In this document: positions 54,172-63,695 of the stretch, one piece after another
Layout: each line of letters begins with the position of its first letter
How positions within the stretch are numbered: the first letter of the stretch is position 1
Assembly: GCA_017513445.1 (NCBI GenBank)
Contig: JAFXFS010000013.1
Span: 1 to 64,000, forward strand
Length of the DNA: 64,000 nucleotides
Direction: 5' to 3'
From: Bacteroidales bacterium
Lineage (GTDB): Bacteria > Bacteroidota > Bacteroidia > Bacteroidales > UBA932
The notes under the pieces: model-generated
The model's input: the letters and a program-made list of their open reading frames with translations, nothing else
Told to the model about the DNA's origin: nothing
Databases searched by the model: none
Made by a program: the position numbers and the translations under genes

Positions 54172-56286
54172 ATGGCAAGAAATCTTAAATATACAAGAAA
54201 TATCGGTATTATGGCACACATTGATGCCGGTAAGACCACTACTTCTGAACGTATCCTATTTTATACAGGTAAAACTCATAAAATTGGTGAAGTTCACGAA
54301 GGTGCTGCTACTATGGACTGGATGGTCCAAGAGCAGGAGAGGGGTATTACCATTACATCAGCAGCTACAACTGCTTTTTGGCAATACAATGGTGAACAAT
54401 ACCAAATTAATCTTATTGACACTCCGGGCCACGTTGACTTTACAGTTGAGGTAGAGCGCTCTCTTAGAGTATTGGATGGTACAGTTGCTACCTTCTGTGC
54501 TGTAGGTAGAGTACAACCACAATCTGAGACAGTTTGGCGTCAAGCTGACAAGTATCGTGTTCCGAAGATTGCTTATGTCAATAAGATGGACAGAGTTGGA
54601 GCTGACTTCTTAGCAGTGGTAGAAGAGATGAATGATAAATTGGGAGCAAATGCTATTCCTATTTGCTTGCCAATTGGAGCTGAAGATAGCTTTGCAGGTG
54701 TTATCGATCTAATTGCAATGAAGGCAATGATCTATAACCAAAGCAAAGAGCTTATCAACTATGAACTTCAAGATATTCCAGCAGATATGTTGGAAGAAGC
54801 TCAAGAGTGGAGAGGCAAGCTAATCGAAGCTATCGCTGAATATAACGACACAATTCTTGAAAAATTCTTCGAAGATCCTGATTCAATTTCAGAAGAGGAG
54901 ATTATTGAAACACTTCGTAAAGCAACAATCGATATGGCTGTTGTTCCTACTTGCTGTGGTTCATCATTCAAGAATAAAGGAGTTCAGTTCTTATTGGATG
55001 CTGTAATGCGTTACTTACCATCTCCACTAGATAAAGGTTCAATCACTGGTACTGACCCTCAAACTTCTGAAGAGTTAGTTCGTCAACCAAAGAGCGAGGA
55101 GCCATTCTGTGGTTTGGTATTTAAAATTGCAACAGATCCATTTGTGGGACGTTTAGCATTTATAAGAGCATATTCAGGTAAACTTGATGCTGGCTCTTAT
55201 GTATTAAATACTCGTTCAGGTAAGAAAGAACGTGTAGCAAGATTGTATCAAATGCACTCAAACAAACAAAATCCAATCGAATTTGTTGAAGCAGGTGATA
55301 TCTGCGCAGCAGTTGGTTTCAAAGAGTTGCGTACAGGTGATACAATTTGTGCAGAAACTAATCCAATCGTTCTTGAGTCAATTTCATTCCCAGATCCAGT
55401 TATTGGTTTGGCAGTTGAACCTAAGACTCAAAAAGATTTGGACAAATTGGGAATTGCGTTGAGCAAACTTTCAGAAGAAGACCCTACATTTACAGTAGAA
55501 ACTAACCTTGAATCTGGCCAAACAGTTATCAGTGGTATGGGTGAGCTTCACTTGGATATCATTGTTGACCGTCTTCGTCGTGAATTTGGTGTTGAAATCA
55601 ACCAAGGTGCACCTCAAGTTAATTACAAAGAGGCAATCACTGGTACTTATCAACACAGAGAGGTATTCAAGAAACAAACTGGTGGTAGAGGTAAATTCGC
55701 TGATATCATTGTTGAAATTTCACCTGCTGATGAAGGCGTTACAGGACTTCAATTTATTGATGAAGTTAAAGGTGGTAACGTTCCTCGTGAATATATTCCT
55801 GCAGTTGAAAAAGGTTTCAAATCTGCTATGGCAAATGGTGTTCTTGCAGGTTATGAGGTTACAGCAATGAAGGTTGTCTTGAAAGATGGTTCATTCCACC
55901 CTGTGGATTCAGATGCTTTGTCATTTGAAATTTGTGCCCGTCAAGCATTCCGCCACGCATTGCCTAAGTGCGGTCCTGTTCTAATGGAGCCAGTAATGTC
56001 TTTGGAAGTTGTTACTCCTGAAGATTATATGGGTGACGTTGTTGGTGACTTAAACCGTCGTCGTGGACAGATCGTAGATATGGATTCTAAGGGAAATGCA
56101 AGAATTGTAAAAGCAAAAGTACCTTTATCAGAACAATTCGGATATGTAACAGTGCTTCGTACTATTACTTCTGGTCGTGCAACAAGTTCAATGGAGTTCT
56201 CACACTATGATGTGGTTCCTGCAAACTTAGCTAAAGAGGTAATCGAAACACACGGTGGCCGTAAAGTTCTGGATGATGAAGAATAA
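54172..56286 (+). CDS. fusA: Elongation factor G (canonical)
   Basis: A 704-residue translocase that moves tRNAs and mRNA through the ribosome using GTP. All G motifs are intact: AHIDAGKTT (15-23), [20 protein letters not shown] and NKMDR. Domain IV has [10 protein letters not shown] and domain [11 protein letters not shown] at the end. Codon bias is strong, as expected for an abundant protein. It is the functional contrast to the degenerate EF-G2 at 179-2332. Gene order rpsL-rpsG-fusA-rpsJ is normal for Bacteroidota. Confidence 0.98.
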   Translation: MARNLKYTRNIGIMAHIDAGKTTTSERILFYTGKTHKIGEVHEGAATMDWMVQEQERGITITSAATTAFWQYNGEQYQINLIDTPGHVDFTVEVERSLRVLDGTVATFCAVGRVQPQSETVWRQADKYRVPKIAYVNKMDRVGADFLAVVEEMNDKLGANAIPICLPIGAEDSFAGVIDLIAMKAMIYNQSKELINYELQDIPADMLEEAQEWRGKLIEAIAEYNDTILEKFFEDPDSISEEEIIETLRKATIDMAVVPTCCGSSFKNKGVQFLLDAVMRYLPSPLDKGSITGTDPQTSEELVRQPKSEEPFCGLVFKIATDPFVGRLAFIRAYSGKLDAGSYVLNTRSGKKERVARLYQMHSNKQNPIEFVEAGDICAAVGFKELRTGDTICAETNPIVLESISFPDPVIGLAVEPKTQKDLDKLGIALSKLSEEDPTFTVETNLESGQTVISGMGELHLDIIVDRLRREFGVEINQGAPQVNYKEAITGTYQHREVFKKQTGGRGKFADIIVEISPADEGVTGLQFIDEVKGGNVPREYIPAVEKGFKSAMANGVLAGYEVTAMKVVLKDGSFHPVDSDALSFEICARQAFRHALPKCGPVLMEPVMSLEVVTPEDYMGDVVGDLNRRRGQIVDMDSKGNARIVKAKVPLSEQFGYVTVLRTITSGRATSSMEFSHYDVVPANLAKEVIETHGGRKVLDDEE

Positions 56287-56302
56287 TTAATAAAGTAGTA
56301 AT

Positions 56303-56608
56303 ATGAGTCAAAAAATTAGAATTAAACTAAAATCTTACGATCACGCTTTGGTTGACAAGTCAGCTGACAGAATCGTAAAGACCGTGAAAGCTACAGGTGC
56401 AGATGTAAAAGGTCCTATTCCTCTTCCAACTGACAAGAAAATTTTCACAGTTAACCGTTCTACTTTCGTGAATAAGAAATCACGTGAGCAATTTGAACTC
56501 AACTCTTTCCGCCGTCTAATGGACATCTATAACTCAACTCCTAAAACTGTTGATGCTTTGATGAAATTAGAACTTCCAAGCGGTGTTGAAGTTGAAATTA
56601 AAGTTTGA
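56303..56608 (+). CDS. rpsJ: 30S ribosomal protein S10
   Basis: A 101-residue head protein of the small subunit, with [20 protein letters not shown] (3-22), [20 protein letters not shown] and [13 protein letters not shown]. It normally leads straight into rplC and the rest of the S10 operon in Bacteroidales, but here the operon stops and a tRNA gene follows. A hairpin (TTTGTAACTGC with GCAGTTACAAA, 56624-56651) lies just after it. Confidence 0.98.
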   Translation: MSQKIRIKLKSYDHALVDKSADRIVKTVKATGADVKGPIPLPTDKKIFTVNRSTFVNKKSREQFELNSFRRLMDIYNSTPKTVDALMKLELPSGVEVEIKV

Positions 56609-56623
56609 TAAAAAAATCTTATA

Positions 56624-56651
56624 TTTGTAACTGCTTTCGGGCAGTTACAAA
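56624..56651 (+). other. Hairpin between rpsJ and tRNA-Met
   Basis: A perfect 11-base-pair stem with a 6-base loop. It is not followed by T residues, so it is a weak terminator candidate; it may instead be a processing signal or lie in the tRNA's 5' leader. A TATATTTG box overlaps its start (56620-56627). Confidence 0.45.
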
Positions 56652-56658
56652 ATAGGAC

Positions 56659-56733
56659 GGTCCTATAGCTCAGTTGGTTAGTAGCACCTGACTCATAATC
56701 AGGGGGTCGCTGGTTCAAGCCCAGCTGGGACCA
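56659..56733 (+). tRNA. tRNA-Met (anticodon CAT), elongator type
   Basis: The cloverleaf closes well: acceptor GGTCCTA with TGGGACC, anticodon arm CCTGA-CTCATAA-TCAGG, T arm GCTGG-TTCAAGC-CCAGC and discriminator A; CCA is not encoded. The anticodon CAT and non-initiator acceptor pair G1-C72 indicate elongator Met, though an Ile tRNA with modified CAT cannot be fully excluded. The D arm (GCTC-AGTTGGTTAGTAGC) carries one base more than the form I expect, leaving a three-base-pair D stem. It lies between rpsJ and a terminator. Confidence 0.9.
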
Positions 56734-56735
56734 CG

Positions 56736-56767
56736 AAGCACTTACGATATTTCGTAGGTGCTTTTTC
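56736..56767 (+). terminator. Intrinsic terminator after tRNA-Met
   Basis: AAGCACTTACGA (56736-56747) pairs with TCGTAGGTGCTT (56752-56763) with a single G-T, followed by a T-run. Confidence 0.85.
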
Positions 56768-56799
56768 TTTGTTATTATTTAATCTAATCCTTAAATTTG
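56768..56799 (+). promoter_or_regulatory. Promoter for the tlpA-HD-HAD-EEP operon
   Basis: TTTG at 56768-56771, a 20-base spacer and TAAATTTG at 56792-56799 match the consensus exactly. The predicted transcript begins just before the ATG at 56817, which supports that start. Confidence 0.75.
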
Positions 56800-56816
56800 C
56801 CGGAAATATTAAAGGG

Positions 56817-57329
56817 ATGAAAAAATTTTTTGTAATACTATCACTACTATTTTCGTTGACTCTTTCTGCTCAGGATGCAGAGAAAGATACAAGATTGCAC
56901 GTTGGCGATAAGATGCCAAAATTTACTCTTAATTCAGAAGTTTATGGTAAGGTTACCTCAAGATCATTGAAAGGTAAGGTGGTTTTGGTCTCTCTTTTTG
57001 CAACATGGTGTCCTCCTTGTCAATTGGAATTGGCAGCAGTGCAGAAGGATCTTTATCCAAAGTATAAGGATAATGAAGATTTTGTATTGCTTGTGGTTGG
57101 TAGAGAGCATAATGATGCAGATCTACAAGAGTATAACAAAAAGAAGAATTTTACATTTCCACTCTATCCGGATGTAGATAGGGAATTCTTCTCGCTATTT
57201 GCGGATAGTACAATTCCAAGAACTTTTCTATTTGATAAGAGGGGAAAGGTAGTCCTTTCAGAGATAGGTTATAGTGAAGAGGGCTTTGAGGAGTTGATGG
57301 AAACAATAGAGAGTCTATTGCAAAAGTAG
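56817..57329 (+). CDS. TlpA-like thioredoxin-fold protein
   Basis: A 170-residue exported protein: signal peptide to about residue 18 (TLSAQ), then a TlpA/AhpC-type domain with the redox motif WCPPC in FATWCPPCQLEL, and the cis-Pro region in STIPRTFLFDKRGKV. Its likely role is thiol-disulfide exchange in the periplasm. An in-frame ATG 16 codons upstream lies within the promoter, so the ATG at 56817 is used. First gene of a four-gene operon. Confidence 0.88.
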   Translation: MKKFFVILSLLFSLTLSAQDAEKDTRLHVGDKMPKFTLNSEVYGKVTSRSLKGKVVLVSLFATWCPPCQLELAAVQKDLYPKYKDNEDFVLLVVGREHNDADLQEYNKKKNFTFPLYPDVDREFFSLFADSTIPRTFLFDKRGKVVLSEIGYSEEGFEELMETIESLLQK

Positions 57330-57337
57330 CTTGGGTG

Positions 57338-57973
57338 ATGAATCAAGAATTGTTGCAATACATTGAAAATGAGATAATTCCACGTTATAATGGATTTGAT
57401 CGCTCCCATTCGGTATCTCACGCAGAAGATGTGATTGGGCGTAGTTTGGAGTTAGCAAAGAGTTATGATGTGCATATTGATATGGTCTATGCAGTTGCAG
57501 CTTTTCACGATACGGGATTGGTTGCCGGAAGGGAATTTCATCACATTGAATCTGGAAAAATTGTAAGAGAAGATAAAAATCTCAAGAGGTGGTTTTCTGA
57601 AGAGCAAATAGAGATTATGGCGGAGGCAGTTGAAGATCATAGAGCATCTTCTGGCGAGCCTCCTCGTTCTATTTATGGAAAAATTGTTTCACAGGCAGAT
57701 AGATTGATTGTGCCAGAGGTGGTATTTACACGTACAGTTCAATATGGATTGGCACATTATCCCGAAAAACCAAAAGAGGAGCAATATCAACGTTTTCTTT
57801 CACATCTATTGGAGAAATATGCACGTGGTGGATACCTGAAATTGTGGTTGCCGGAGGGAGAGTCTGCTGAGAATTTAGAAAAGATTAGAGATATTATTGA
57901 AGATAGAGATGCCTTAAGGGCAATATTTGAGAGTATCTATGCAGAACAATATGTTGCTGATACTCCTATTTAA
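57338..57973 (+). CDS. HD-domain phosphohydrolase
   Basis: A 211-residue cytoplasmic protein of the HD superfamily. Metal-binding residues are visible as HSVSHAEDV (His), AFHDTGL (the His-Asp pair), HHIESG and VEDHRASS, with a distal Asp in SQADRLI. Members hydrolyse phosphate esters of nucleotides or related compounds; the substrate here is unknown. The ATG at 57338 is preferred to the GTG one codon earlier. It follows the TlpA-like gene by 8 bases. Confidence 0.82.
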   Translation: MNQELLQYIENEIIPRYNGFDRSHSVSHAEDVIGRSLELAKSYDVHIDMVYAVAAFHDTGLVAGREFHHIESGKIVREDKNLKRWFSEEQIEIMAEAVEDHRASSGEPPRSIYGKIVSQADRLIVPEVVFTRTVQYGLAHYPEKPKEEQYQRFLSHLLEKYARGGYLKLWLPEGESAENLEKIRDIIEDRDALRAIFESIYAEQYVADTPI

Positions 57974-57985
57974 TTTTAAAAAGAG

Positions 57986-58615
57986 ATGAAATACAGACAC
58001 ATTTTATTTGACATTGATGGTACATTATTGGATAGCGAAAAGACAGGAGTTGTATCATTGCAGAAAACAATCAGAGTGCTTTTAGGTAGAGAGGAGCCCT
58101 TGGAGAAGTTATACCCATATTTTGGCATTCCGACTCCGGAGGCAATCGCAATGATTGATTTCGTAGATAAGGAGGAGGCAACGCAGACTTGGGAGACCTA
58201 TTTTCAGGAGATGAGAAGTTTTATACAGCCATTTGAAGGAGTTGATGAACTACTTTCTGAGTTATCTGCAAGAGAGGATTGTAAGATGGGAGTGATTACC
58301 TCAAGAGGTCATTTTGAGATAAATGAGGATCCTCAATTTATGGATAGAGTACACCACTTTGACACAATAATTGGTGCTGAAGATAGCGAAAAGCATAAAC
58401 CAAATCCCGACCCGATATTTGCCTATATGGAGAGAACAGGAGCAAAACCCGAAGAGTGTATTTATATAGGAGATACAATCTATGATTCAAAATGTGCAGA
58501 GGGAGCAGGAGTGGATTTTGCCCTAATTAATTGGACAACAAGGGATAACAGCCATATTCCTGCAAAGTATTATGCTAAAAACTGCGACGATTTAAGAACA
58601 ATTATAGAATTATAA
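57986..58615 (+). CDS. HAD-family hydrolase, phosphoglycolate phosphatase-like
   Basis: A 209-residue protein with the HAD motifs in order: DIDGTLLDS (nucleophile Asp9), a helical cap domain, motif II GVITSRGHFE, the Lys in KHKPNPDPI and motif IV YIGDTIYDSKCAEGAG. This layout suits Gph/PGMB-type phosphatases or mutases acting on small phosphorylated metabolites. It follows the HD gene by 12 bases and precedes the EEP gene by 2. Confidence 0.88.
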   Translation: MKYRHILFDIDGTLLDSEKTGVVSLQKTIRVLLGREEPLEKLYPYFGIPTPEAIAMIDFVDKEEATQTWETYFQEMRSFIQPFEGVDELLSELSAREDCKMGVITSRGHFEINEDPQFMDRVHHFDTIIGAEDSEKHKPNPDPIFAYMERTGAKPEECIYIGDTIYDSKCAEGAGVDFALINWTTRDNSHIPAKYYAKNCDDLRTIIEL

Positions 58616-58617
58616 TT

Positions 58618-59466
58618 ATGAAAAAATTTCTCTACCTATTCTCAGTTATTTTGTTGTTTGCATCTTGCGCAGGACAACAAAATGAGTTAAATGTAATCTC
58701 TTTTAATTTGAGATTGAGCCCACACGACGATTTTGATGGCGAAAATAGCTGGCTCTATCGTAAAGATGCTGCAGGAGAGTTGTTGAACACAGTTTCTCCA
58801 GATATGTTTGGAATCCAAGAGGCAGAATTCAGACAAATAGAAGATTTGAAAGAACGTCTTCCTCAATATACCTGGGTAGGTTTCGGTTTAGATGAAGCTA
58901 CAGCAGGTTGTCAGGTAAGCTCTCTGTTCTATAAAACAGAAAGATTCAACCTTCTTGATTCCGGTATCTTTTGGTTAAGTGAGACACCAGACTCTCTGTC
59001 AAGAGGATGGGATGCTGCCATGATGAGATTGGTTACTTGGGTGAAATTGGCTGATTTGCAAGCTGATAACAAGGAGGTTTACTACTTCAATACCCATTTT
59101 GATCACATAGGTAAAGTGGCTCGTGCAGAGTCTGCAAAGTTAATATGCAGTAAAGTCGAAGAGATTGCCGGTAACGATGCTTGTGTTTTGATTACGGGAG
59201 ATTTCAATACAAGATACTCTACAGATGCGTTGGCGCCATTGAGAGAGAAATTTAGTGGAGCTCGCGAGACATCGCCAATTACAGATACTCTAAATACATT
59301 TAATGATTGGGGTAAGAATGCGGTTGCTGAGCCAGGTGGCAAGAGGATTATAGATCACATCTATTATCAAAATGTGGAACCAATTGAGTATAAAACTATT
59401 GTAGATAATTATGGTGCAAATTATGTTTCTGATCACTATCCAATAATGTTCAGAGCGAAGTATTAG
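58618..59466 (+). CDS. Endonuclease/exonuclease/phosphatase-family lipoprotein
   Basis: A 282-residue protein with signal peptide and lipobox Cys17 (LFASCAGQ). The EEP fold is clear: VISFNLRL at the start of the domain, the metal-binding Glu in FGIQEAEFRQI, FNTHFDHIG, TGDFNTRYS and SDHYPIMF with the catalytic His. Such proteins in Bacteroidota act outside the cytoplasm on phosphodiesters or sugar phosphates; the substrate is unknown. It ends the operon and is followed by a terminator. Confidence 0.9.
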   Translation: MKKFLYLFSVILLFASCAGQQNELNVISFNLRLSPHDDFDGENSWLYRKDAAGELLNTVSPDMFGIQEAEFRQIEDLKERLPQYTWVGFGLDEATAGCQVSSLFYKTERFNLLDSGIFWLSETPDSLSRGWDAAMMRLVTWVKLADLQADNKEVYYFNTHFDHIGKVARAESAKLICSKVEEIAGNDACVLITGDFNTRYSTDALAPLREKFSGARETSPITDTLNTFNDWGKNAVAEPGGKRIIDHIYYQNVEPIEYKTIVDNYGANYVSDHYPIMFRAKY

Positions 59467-59787
59467 AATCTACAGAAGTATATAAAAAAGTGTTGCTCCA
59501 AGGGGGCTATCCTTTTCGGCGGTGAATTAAATTTCACCGCCGAATTTGTTTATTTACAATGTGTTGGGTGTTAGATTGTGAAACGACTTTTCTATGAAAA
59601 ACCTCTTGAACTTCAATTTTTCTCTTTGCGTGTAGTCTTCTATGTAGTCTAAATTAGGTCAATTGGTATTACTTGGTACGGCTTAAATAAAATTCAATAT
59701 TCTGCTCTTTTTGTCTTTGGAATCTTAATCTGTCATATTTTGGCAGTTTGGTGGTGTAGTTTTGCCGCAAATTACATCCCACTTATT
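59467..59787. other. Intergenic boundary between backbone and accessory segment
   Basis: The first part holds the terminator of the EEP operon. After it I see no gene. TGTAGTCT occurs twice (59631-59638 and 59643-59650), a small stem CTGTCA-TGGCAG lies at 59730-59746, and a -7-like TAGTTTTG at 59757-59764 precedes the next gene. No tRNA, integrase site or clear junction repeat is visible. Confidence 0.6.
59515..59556 (+). terminator. Intrinsic terminator after the EEP gene
   Basis: TTCGGCGGTGAA (59515-59526) pairs perfectly with TTCACCGCCGAA (59533-59544) and is followed by TTTGTTTATTT. Confidence 0.85.
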
Positions 59788-60825
59788 ATGAAAAACAAAG
59801 AATATACCCACTTGCGAGCGCAGGTGCAGAAAATTGAGGAGAAGATTCTTGCCATCACGGGCAAAAATGTGGAGTTTAATATGGAGTGGACTCGTTCGCA
59901 GCGCAAATGCGAGCAGGTCGAAAAGTTGATTTGGAAGCGCAGACATCTGCTCGATAAGATGTTTGTTGCTACGCCCGAAGAGGTGGTACGTATGGAGCAG
60001 GTGAATAACCGCTTGTACGATCTTACACAGAAGATGTATGCTCGTACAGAGGCACTCTTTCGCAAAGTGATGACTGCTACCTATGACCCCGAATCGGATG
60101 ACGATGTGGATGTTGAGGGAACGCTCAAATTCTCAGCGAATGGACATAGTTCTCTCTTGCCAATGGCGAATGATGACTATTACGGCTCTGACTTTTATAG
60201 GATGCTTGTGGTTATTGATTGGCTATACACCTGCGATGTGTTGCATTTAGAGGAGATTGAGCAGTGTCATTGTTATCTTTATCCTTCGGACTATAGACCC
60301 GAAATGAGTAGTAAGGAGTTGGGATTGACGGATGATCTTAATGATGGCACAACTTGGTATGAGTCAGTCCAACCCGCAGCCGACAAGTTGAGTCACCTAT
60401 GCATCTGCCACGCCATTTACAATTTGAGCGACTATAAGCCCTACTCTATTCCCGACATTCTGCGTATGAATGATTTTTGGGTTGAGGTTACGGTCAAGCA
60501 CCAACATATTGTCGAACAGGATGGTAGTCGCCTCCGTTGGTGGGAGCGTTGTTCGTTCAAGGAGTTCAGGGATAAATTTGTGCGTGAGGCTGAGCAGAAT
60601 CGTGCGCCACAGATCCGTCTTGGTCAAGAGATTTACAACCGCACTCAACAGTATTTCAAGTACTATTTCGATAGCCTTACCGAGGATATGCCGAATGTAG
60701 AGAAGTACAAAGACCCTATCTCGGACAAAGTATCTCTTCTTTGGCGTCCGCAAAAAGATTGTTTCTACTTGGATGAAAACATAGATGACTATCTGCGTGA
60801 GGTGTATGAGTTTGTGAGAAGATAA
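59788..60825 (+). CDS. Hypothetical protein with N-terminal coiled coil
   Basis: A 345-residue soluble protein I do not recognise. Residues 1-90 are charged helix with coiled-coil character (THLRAQVQKIEEKILA, then MEQVNNRLYDLTQKMYARTE). The rest is mixed, rich in Trp, Tyr and acidic residues, with CHCYLYPSDYRPEMS and HLCICHAIYNLSDYKPYS. The ATG at 59788 is chosen because the -7-like box at 59757-59764 lies after an earlier in-frame ATG. Arg codons are often CGC and text is richer in GC than in the backbone, suggesting transfer. The PIF1-like helicase gene starts 12 bases downstream. Confidence 0.72.
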   Translation: MKNKEYTHLRAQVQKIEEKILAITGKNVEFNMEWTRSQRKCEQVEKLIWKRRHLLDKMFVATPEEVVRMEQVNNRLYDLTQKMYARTEALFRKVMTATYDPESDDDVDVEGTLKFSANGHSSLLPMANDDYYGSDFYRMLVVIDWLYTCDVLHLEEIEQCHCYLYPSDYRPEMSSKELGLTDDLNDGTTWYESVQPAADKLSHLCICHAIYNLSDYKPYSIPDILRMNDFWVEVTVKHQHIVEQDGSRLRWWERCSFKEFRDKFVREAEQNRAPQIRLGQEIYNRTQQYFKYYFDSLTEDMPNVEKYKDPISDKVSLLWRPQKDCFYLDENIDDYLREVYEFVRR

Positions 60826-60837
60826 AGCAGAGTTGCT

Positions 60838-62289
60838 ATGGCAAAAATAAAATTAGCAGAAGAGCAGCAAAAGGCTTTGAATGAGATGTTGTTAGGTCAC
60901 AATATATTTCTGACGGGCGAGGCAGGCACAGGTAAGTCAACAATTGTTCAGGAATTCAAGCGACTAACATCCAAAAATTGTGTATTTCTTGCACCGACAG
61001 GTATCGCTGCAGTAAATATTGGAGGAAGTACGATTCACAGCTTTCTGCGCTTGACTCCTGGATTGCAGTCGGAAGATAGCATAGAACCTATTGCAAGTAA
61101 GAAGCAGCGTGAACTCATAAGGAGTGTAGATGTTGTCGTGATAGATGAGATATCAATGGTGCGAGCCGATTTGTTCTGGGCTATTGATTTTAGGTTGCGT
61201 CAGGTGATGCATGGTGCAGATCGAAGACGTCCATTCGGAGGGAAACAGGTTATTTTGGTAGGAGATTTCTATCAGTTGTCACCTGTTGTCAAGTCAGAAG
61301 AGGAGGAGCGAACAATCGTTGAGACGCTTGGAGGCATATACGCATTCCAAACACAGAATTGGGCGAAAGCAAATTTTCGTTGTTTTTGCCTAAAGACAGT
61401 GCACCGTCAAGGGAATGACAATCTGTTTCTATCTATACTTAATCATATTCGCCACGGAGATATTAGTCAGCGAGATTTCCAAGACCCAGAAAGTGGCGAA
61501 ATGCTTAATGTGAAAGAGATACTCAATCGCCATACCGACATATCCATTCCTTTGTCGGTTTCTCCTATATGCTTGTGTACAACAAACAGAGAGGCTAATA
61601 TATTGAATGCCCTTGCCAATGAGAAGTCGTCAGAGCCGAGCCAAACATTCACTGCCGTTATTAAAGGCAAATATTCCGAGAGTGATTACCCGACATCGGT
61701 CAAACTAGAGCTCAAAAGGGGTGCGCGTGTGATGACTCTTATCAATAGGCGCAAATCCTCGGGAGAACTTGAGTTTGTCAATGGCGATGTTGGCGAGGTG
61801 GTAAAATTTCACAATATGGCAGGAAATAGTTTTATCGAAATAAAACTTGACAACGGGCATATTGTAAAAATCTCACCCAACGAATGGAAAAACTATGAGT
61901 ATATACTCACGACTGACCCAAAGACGAAAAAAGCAAAGGTGGAACAAAAAGAGATAGGCTCATTTATACAATACCCCTTGCGACTTGCCTATGCAATGAC
62001 CATACATAAATCGCAGGGTATGAGTGTTGATTCTGTCCTAATTAAATTGGGTAACGGTTGCTTTGCACACGGACAACTCTATACGGCATTGTCGCGCTGC
62101 CGTAGCCTAAAAAATATGCGTATTGACCGCCCGATATATGATGAAGATATTATCTTGACTCAGGCTGTGATTGATTTCTACCGCAAGATAGAAAACCGCC
62201 CTGCGCCATCTCAAACCGTTAGTATGGATATCCCTGTAGAGCATCAGGATGCTGTGCGGGAATTGTTAGCAAGGCTGCGAGTCATCTGA
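60838..62289 (+). CDS. PIF1-like superfamily 1B DNA helicase
   Basis: A 483-residue ATP-dependent helicase. Motif I is GEAGTGKS (27-34), motif Ia FLAPTGIAAVNIGGSTIHSF, motif II VVIDEISMV, motif III VGDFYQLSPV, and the late SF1 motifs include YAMTIHKSQGMSVDS and YTALSRCRS, which carries the arginine finger. This order fits PIF1/RecD2-type 5'-3' helicases. Bacterial PIF1-like genes are frequent on mobile or accessory DNA in Bacteroidota. It shares strand and base composition with the hypothetical gene before it and may act with it. Confidence 0.9.
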   Translation: MAKIKLAEEQQKALNEMLLGHNIFLTGEAGTGKSTIVQEFKRLTSKNCVFLAPTGIAAVNIGGSTIHSFLRLTPGLQSEDSIEPIASKKQRELIRSVDVVVIDEISMVRADLFWAIDFRLRQVMHGADRRRPFGGKQVILVGDFYQLSPVVKSEEEERTIVETLGGIYAFQTQNWAKANFRCFCLKTVHRQGNDNLFLSILNHIRHGDISQRDFQDPESGEMLNVKEILNRHTDISIPLSVSPICLCTTNREANILNALANEKSSEPSQTFTAVIKGKYSESDYPTSVKLELKRGARVMTLINRRKSSGELEFVNGDVGEVVKFHNMAGNSFIEIKLDNGHIVKISPNEWKNYEYILTTDPKTKKAKVEQKEIGSFIQYPLRLAYAMTIHKSQGMSVDSVLIKLGNGCFAHGQLYTALSRCRSLKNMRIDRPIYDEDIILTQAVIDFYRKIENRPAPSQTVSMDIPVEHQDAVRELLARLRVI

Positions 62290-62367
62290 CCGCCGAAGAA
62301 CTTGCTTTTGTATCAGTCCGAATTAAGAAATACCATAAACAATAGATTTAAATAGAGTATAATATAT

Positions 62368-63336
62368 ATGAAACTACACGAACTATTGGAGCGTACACCA
62401 TTTGATGCAATTGCTCCGCATATTGTGCGAATTTTCCCTGAACAGACATCGCAACTGCCGCACTACAAGGAGGCTTACGATATTTTGCTGCATACCTCGC
62501 CCGCCCAGACAGAAGAACAAATGTGTGTTCGGTGGTGTCGGGTGAATGAGGAATATGGCGAAGAACCTTATATCTCAGTCGGAAATTGCGAGGGTGATTT
62601 TTGGGAATCAAATCTCGGTAAAGAAGTAGTTGTGGCAGAAGATGTAAAATTAAGCAATGAGGAGTTGGCAGCACATATTATGTGGAGCATAACTTTCTAT
62701 GGCTTTGCACCAAACAGATGTTCTTATGGCGGATATGAGGGTTATCGCCCATTAAACTGCTATGAGGAGAAGGTAATCGATTTGCAAATGCGAGAATTCC
62801 GAAATTATGCTCGCCGCAAGCCTGACGATGCAAGTTGTACAGCCACTATTGAGGAGTGGCGGGAGATTGAAAAACGCATAGCACATCGCAATCGCCCAAA
62901 ACGAATGCGCGACCATCGCCAGCAACAACTCATCAAAAAATATGAGCGTTTGAGCAAGGTGCAGAGACTTATTGATACTATTTGCTCTGCTTCGCCCGAA
63001 GCAGATAAGAGTAAATTGCAATATCTGTTTGATACGAATTTTATTTCTGAAGTATGGCACCATTCGCGGGCATACAATGTAGAACGTAGGATGGATTATT
63101 TGGTGGAGTTGCTCACAAAATATGTTGAGCCTTATCAAGACGCAGACAGCGAACAGTATGACCGAATGTTATTGTTCTTTATTACCTCGCCCGATTACCC
63201 ATTGCTGATGGCGGAGTATGCTCAATTCGCCGAGAATTTTGCTCACTTTCAAGCGGGTGGAGAGGCTGATTTGTACTTCGGGACAGATTCTTCGTTAGGT
63301 CAGGAGGTGCAATTATTTATTGTAAAGAGCCGATAA
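62368..63336 (+). CDS. Hypothetical protein (possibly DUF6557-like)
   Basis: A 322-residue soluble protein. The N-terminus KLHELLERTPFDAIAPHIV (2-20), then HYKEAYDIL, resembles short Bacteroidota proteins of unknown function that I associate, with low confidence, with DUF6557. This one is longer: residues about 120-220 are basic and helical (RNYARRKPDD, KRMRDHRQQQLIKKYERL), and the rest is acidic and aromatic-rich. No catalytic motif is evident. It lies 78 bases after the helicase gene and shares its CGC-rich codon use. Confidence 0.65.
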   Translation: MKLHELLERTPFDAIAPHIVRIFPEQTSQLPHYKEAYDILLHTSPAQTEEQMCVRWCRVNEEYGEEPYISVGNCEGDFWESNLGKEVVVAEDVKLSNEELAAHIMWSITFYGFAPNRCSYGGYEGYRPLNCYEEKVIDLQMREFRNYARRKPDDASCTATIEEWREIEKRIAHRNRPKRMRDHRQQQLIKKYERLSKVQRLIDTICSASPEADKSKLQYLFDTNFISEVWHHSRAYNVERRMDYLVELLTKYVEPYQDADSEQYDRMLLFFITSPDYPLLMAEYAQFAENFAHFQAGGEADLYFGTDSSLGQEVQLFIVKSR

Positions 63337-63695
63337 TTTAACGACTCTGACGAGATTTGACGTTTTGAGGGTGTAGCTTTGCCACGTAAATACAGAATAT
63401 TGTAAAAAGCAGTCCGAAACTTTGATAGTTTGCGAAAAAAATGTTTAATTTTGAAGTGTGTTTCCTGCGGGAGGCACACGACATAATAGAACTGAAAAGT
63501 CCTCAAACAACAAAACCGCCAATTTTGTTCGAGTGCGTGGCACTCGATATGTACACGAGGATAACAAACATTGTTCGCCACTTTATAGTGCGGACTGCTT
63601 GTTTATCTGTATGTGTACAGGGCGCTTGGCGGTGCCTGTTGTTGTATGGGTAGCTTGCGGTACGCACTTTTTTTATAATTTAACAGCATACAAAT
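63337..63695 (+). ncRNA. Candidate structured noncoding RNA or leader
   Basis: A 359-base stretch without a convincing gene but with many possible pairings: hairpins at 63456-63479, 63530-63546 (CGAGTGC-GTG-GCACTCG) and 63579-63590; long-range GCAGTCCG (63409-63416) with CGGACTGC (63591-63598); ACCGCCAA (63515-63522) with TTGGCGGT (63626-63633); and GTACAC (63551) with GTGTAC (63613). The first long-range pairing crosses the other two. A -7-like TAGCTTTG is at 63374-63381, and a small TGCG-GTA-CGCA hairpin followed by seven T residues (63656-63674) looks like a terminator. Two overlapping small open frames read like no known protein. Confidence 0.4.
63656..63674 (+). terminator. Possible terminator or attenuator before the last gene
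   Basis: TGCG and CGCA form a 4-base-pair stem with a GTA loop, followed by C and seven T residues, about 20 bases before the ATG at 63696. The stem is short, so strength is uncertain. Confidence 0.45.

Noticed and set aside
56527..56718. 63-codon open frame antisense across rpsJ and tRNA-Met
   Set aside because: It is the complement of the tRNA and the rpsJ end; such frames are a typical false gene over tRNA loci.
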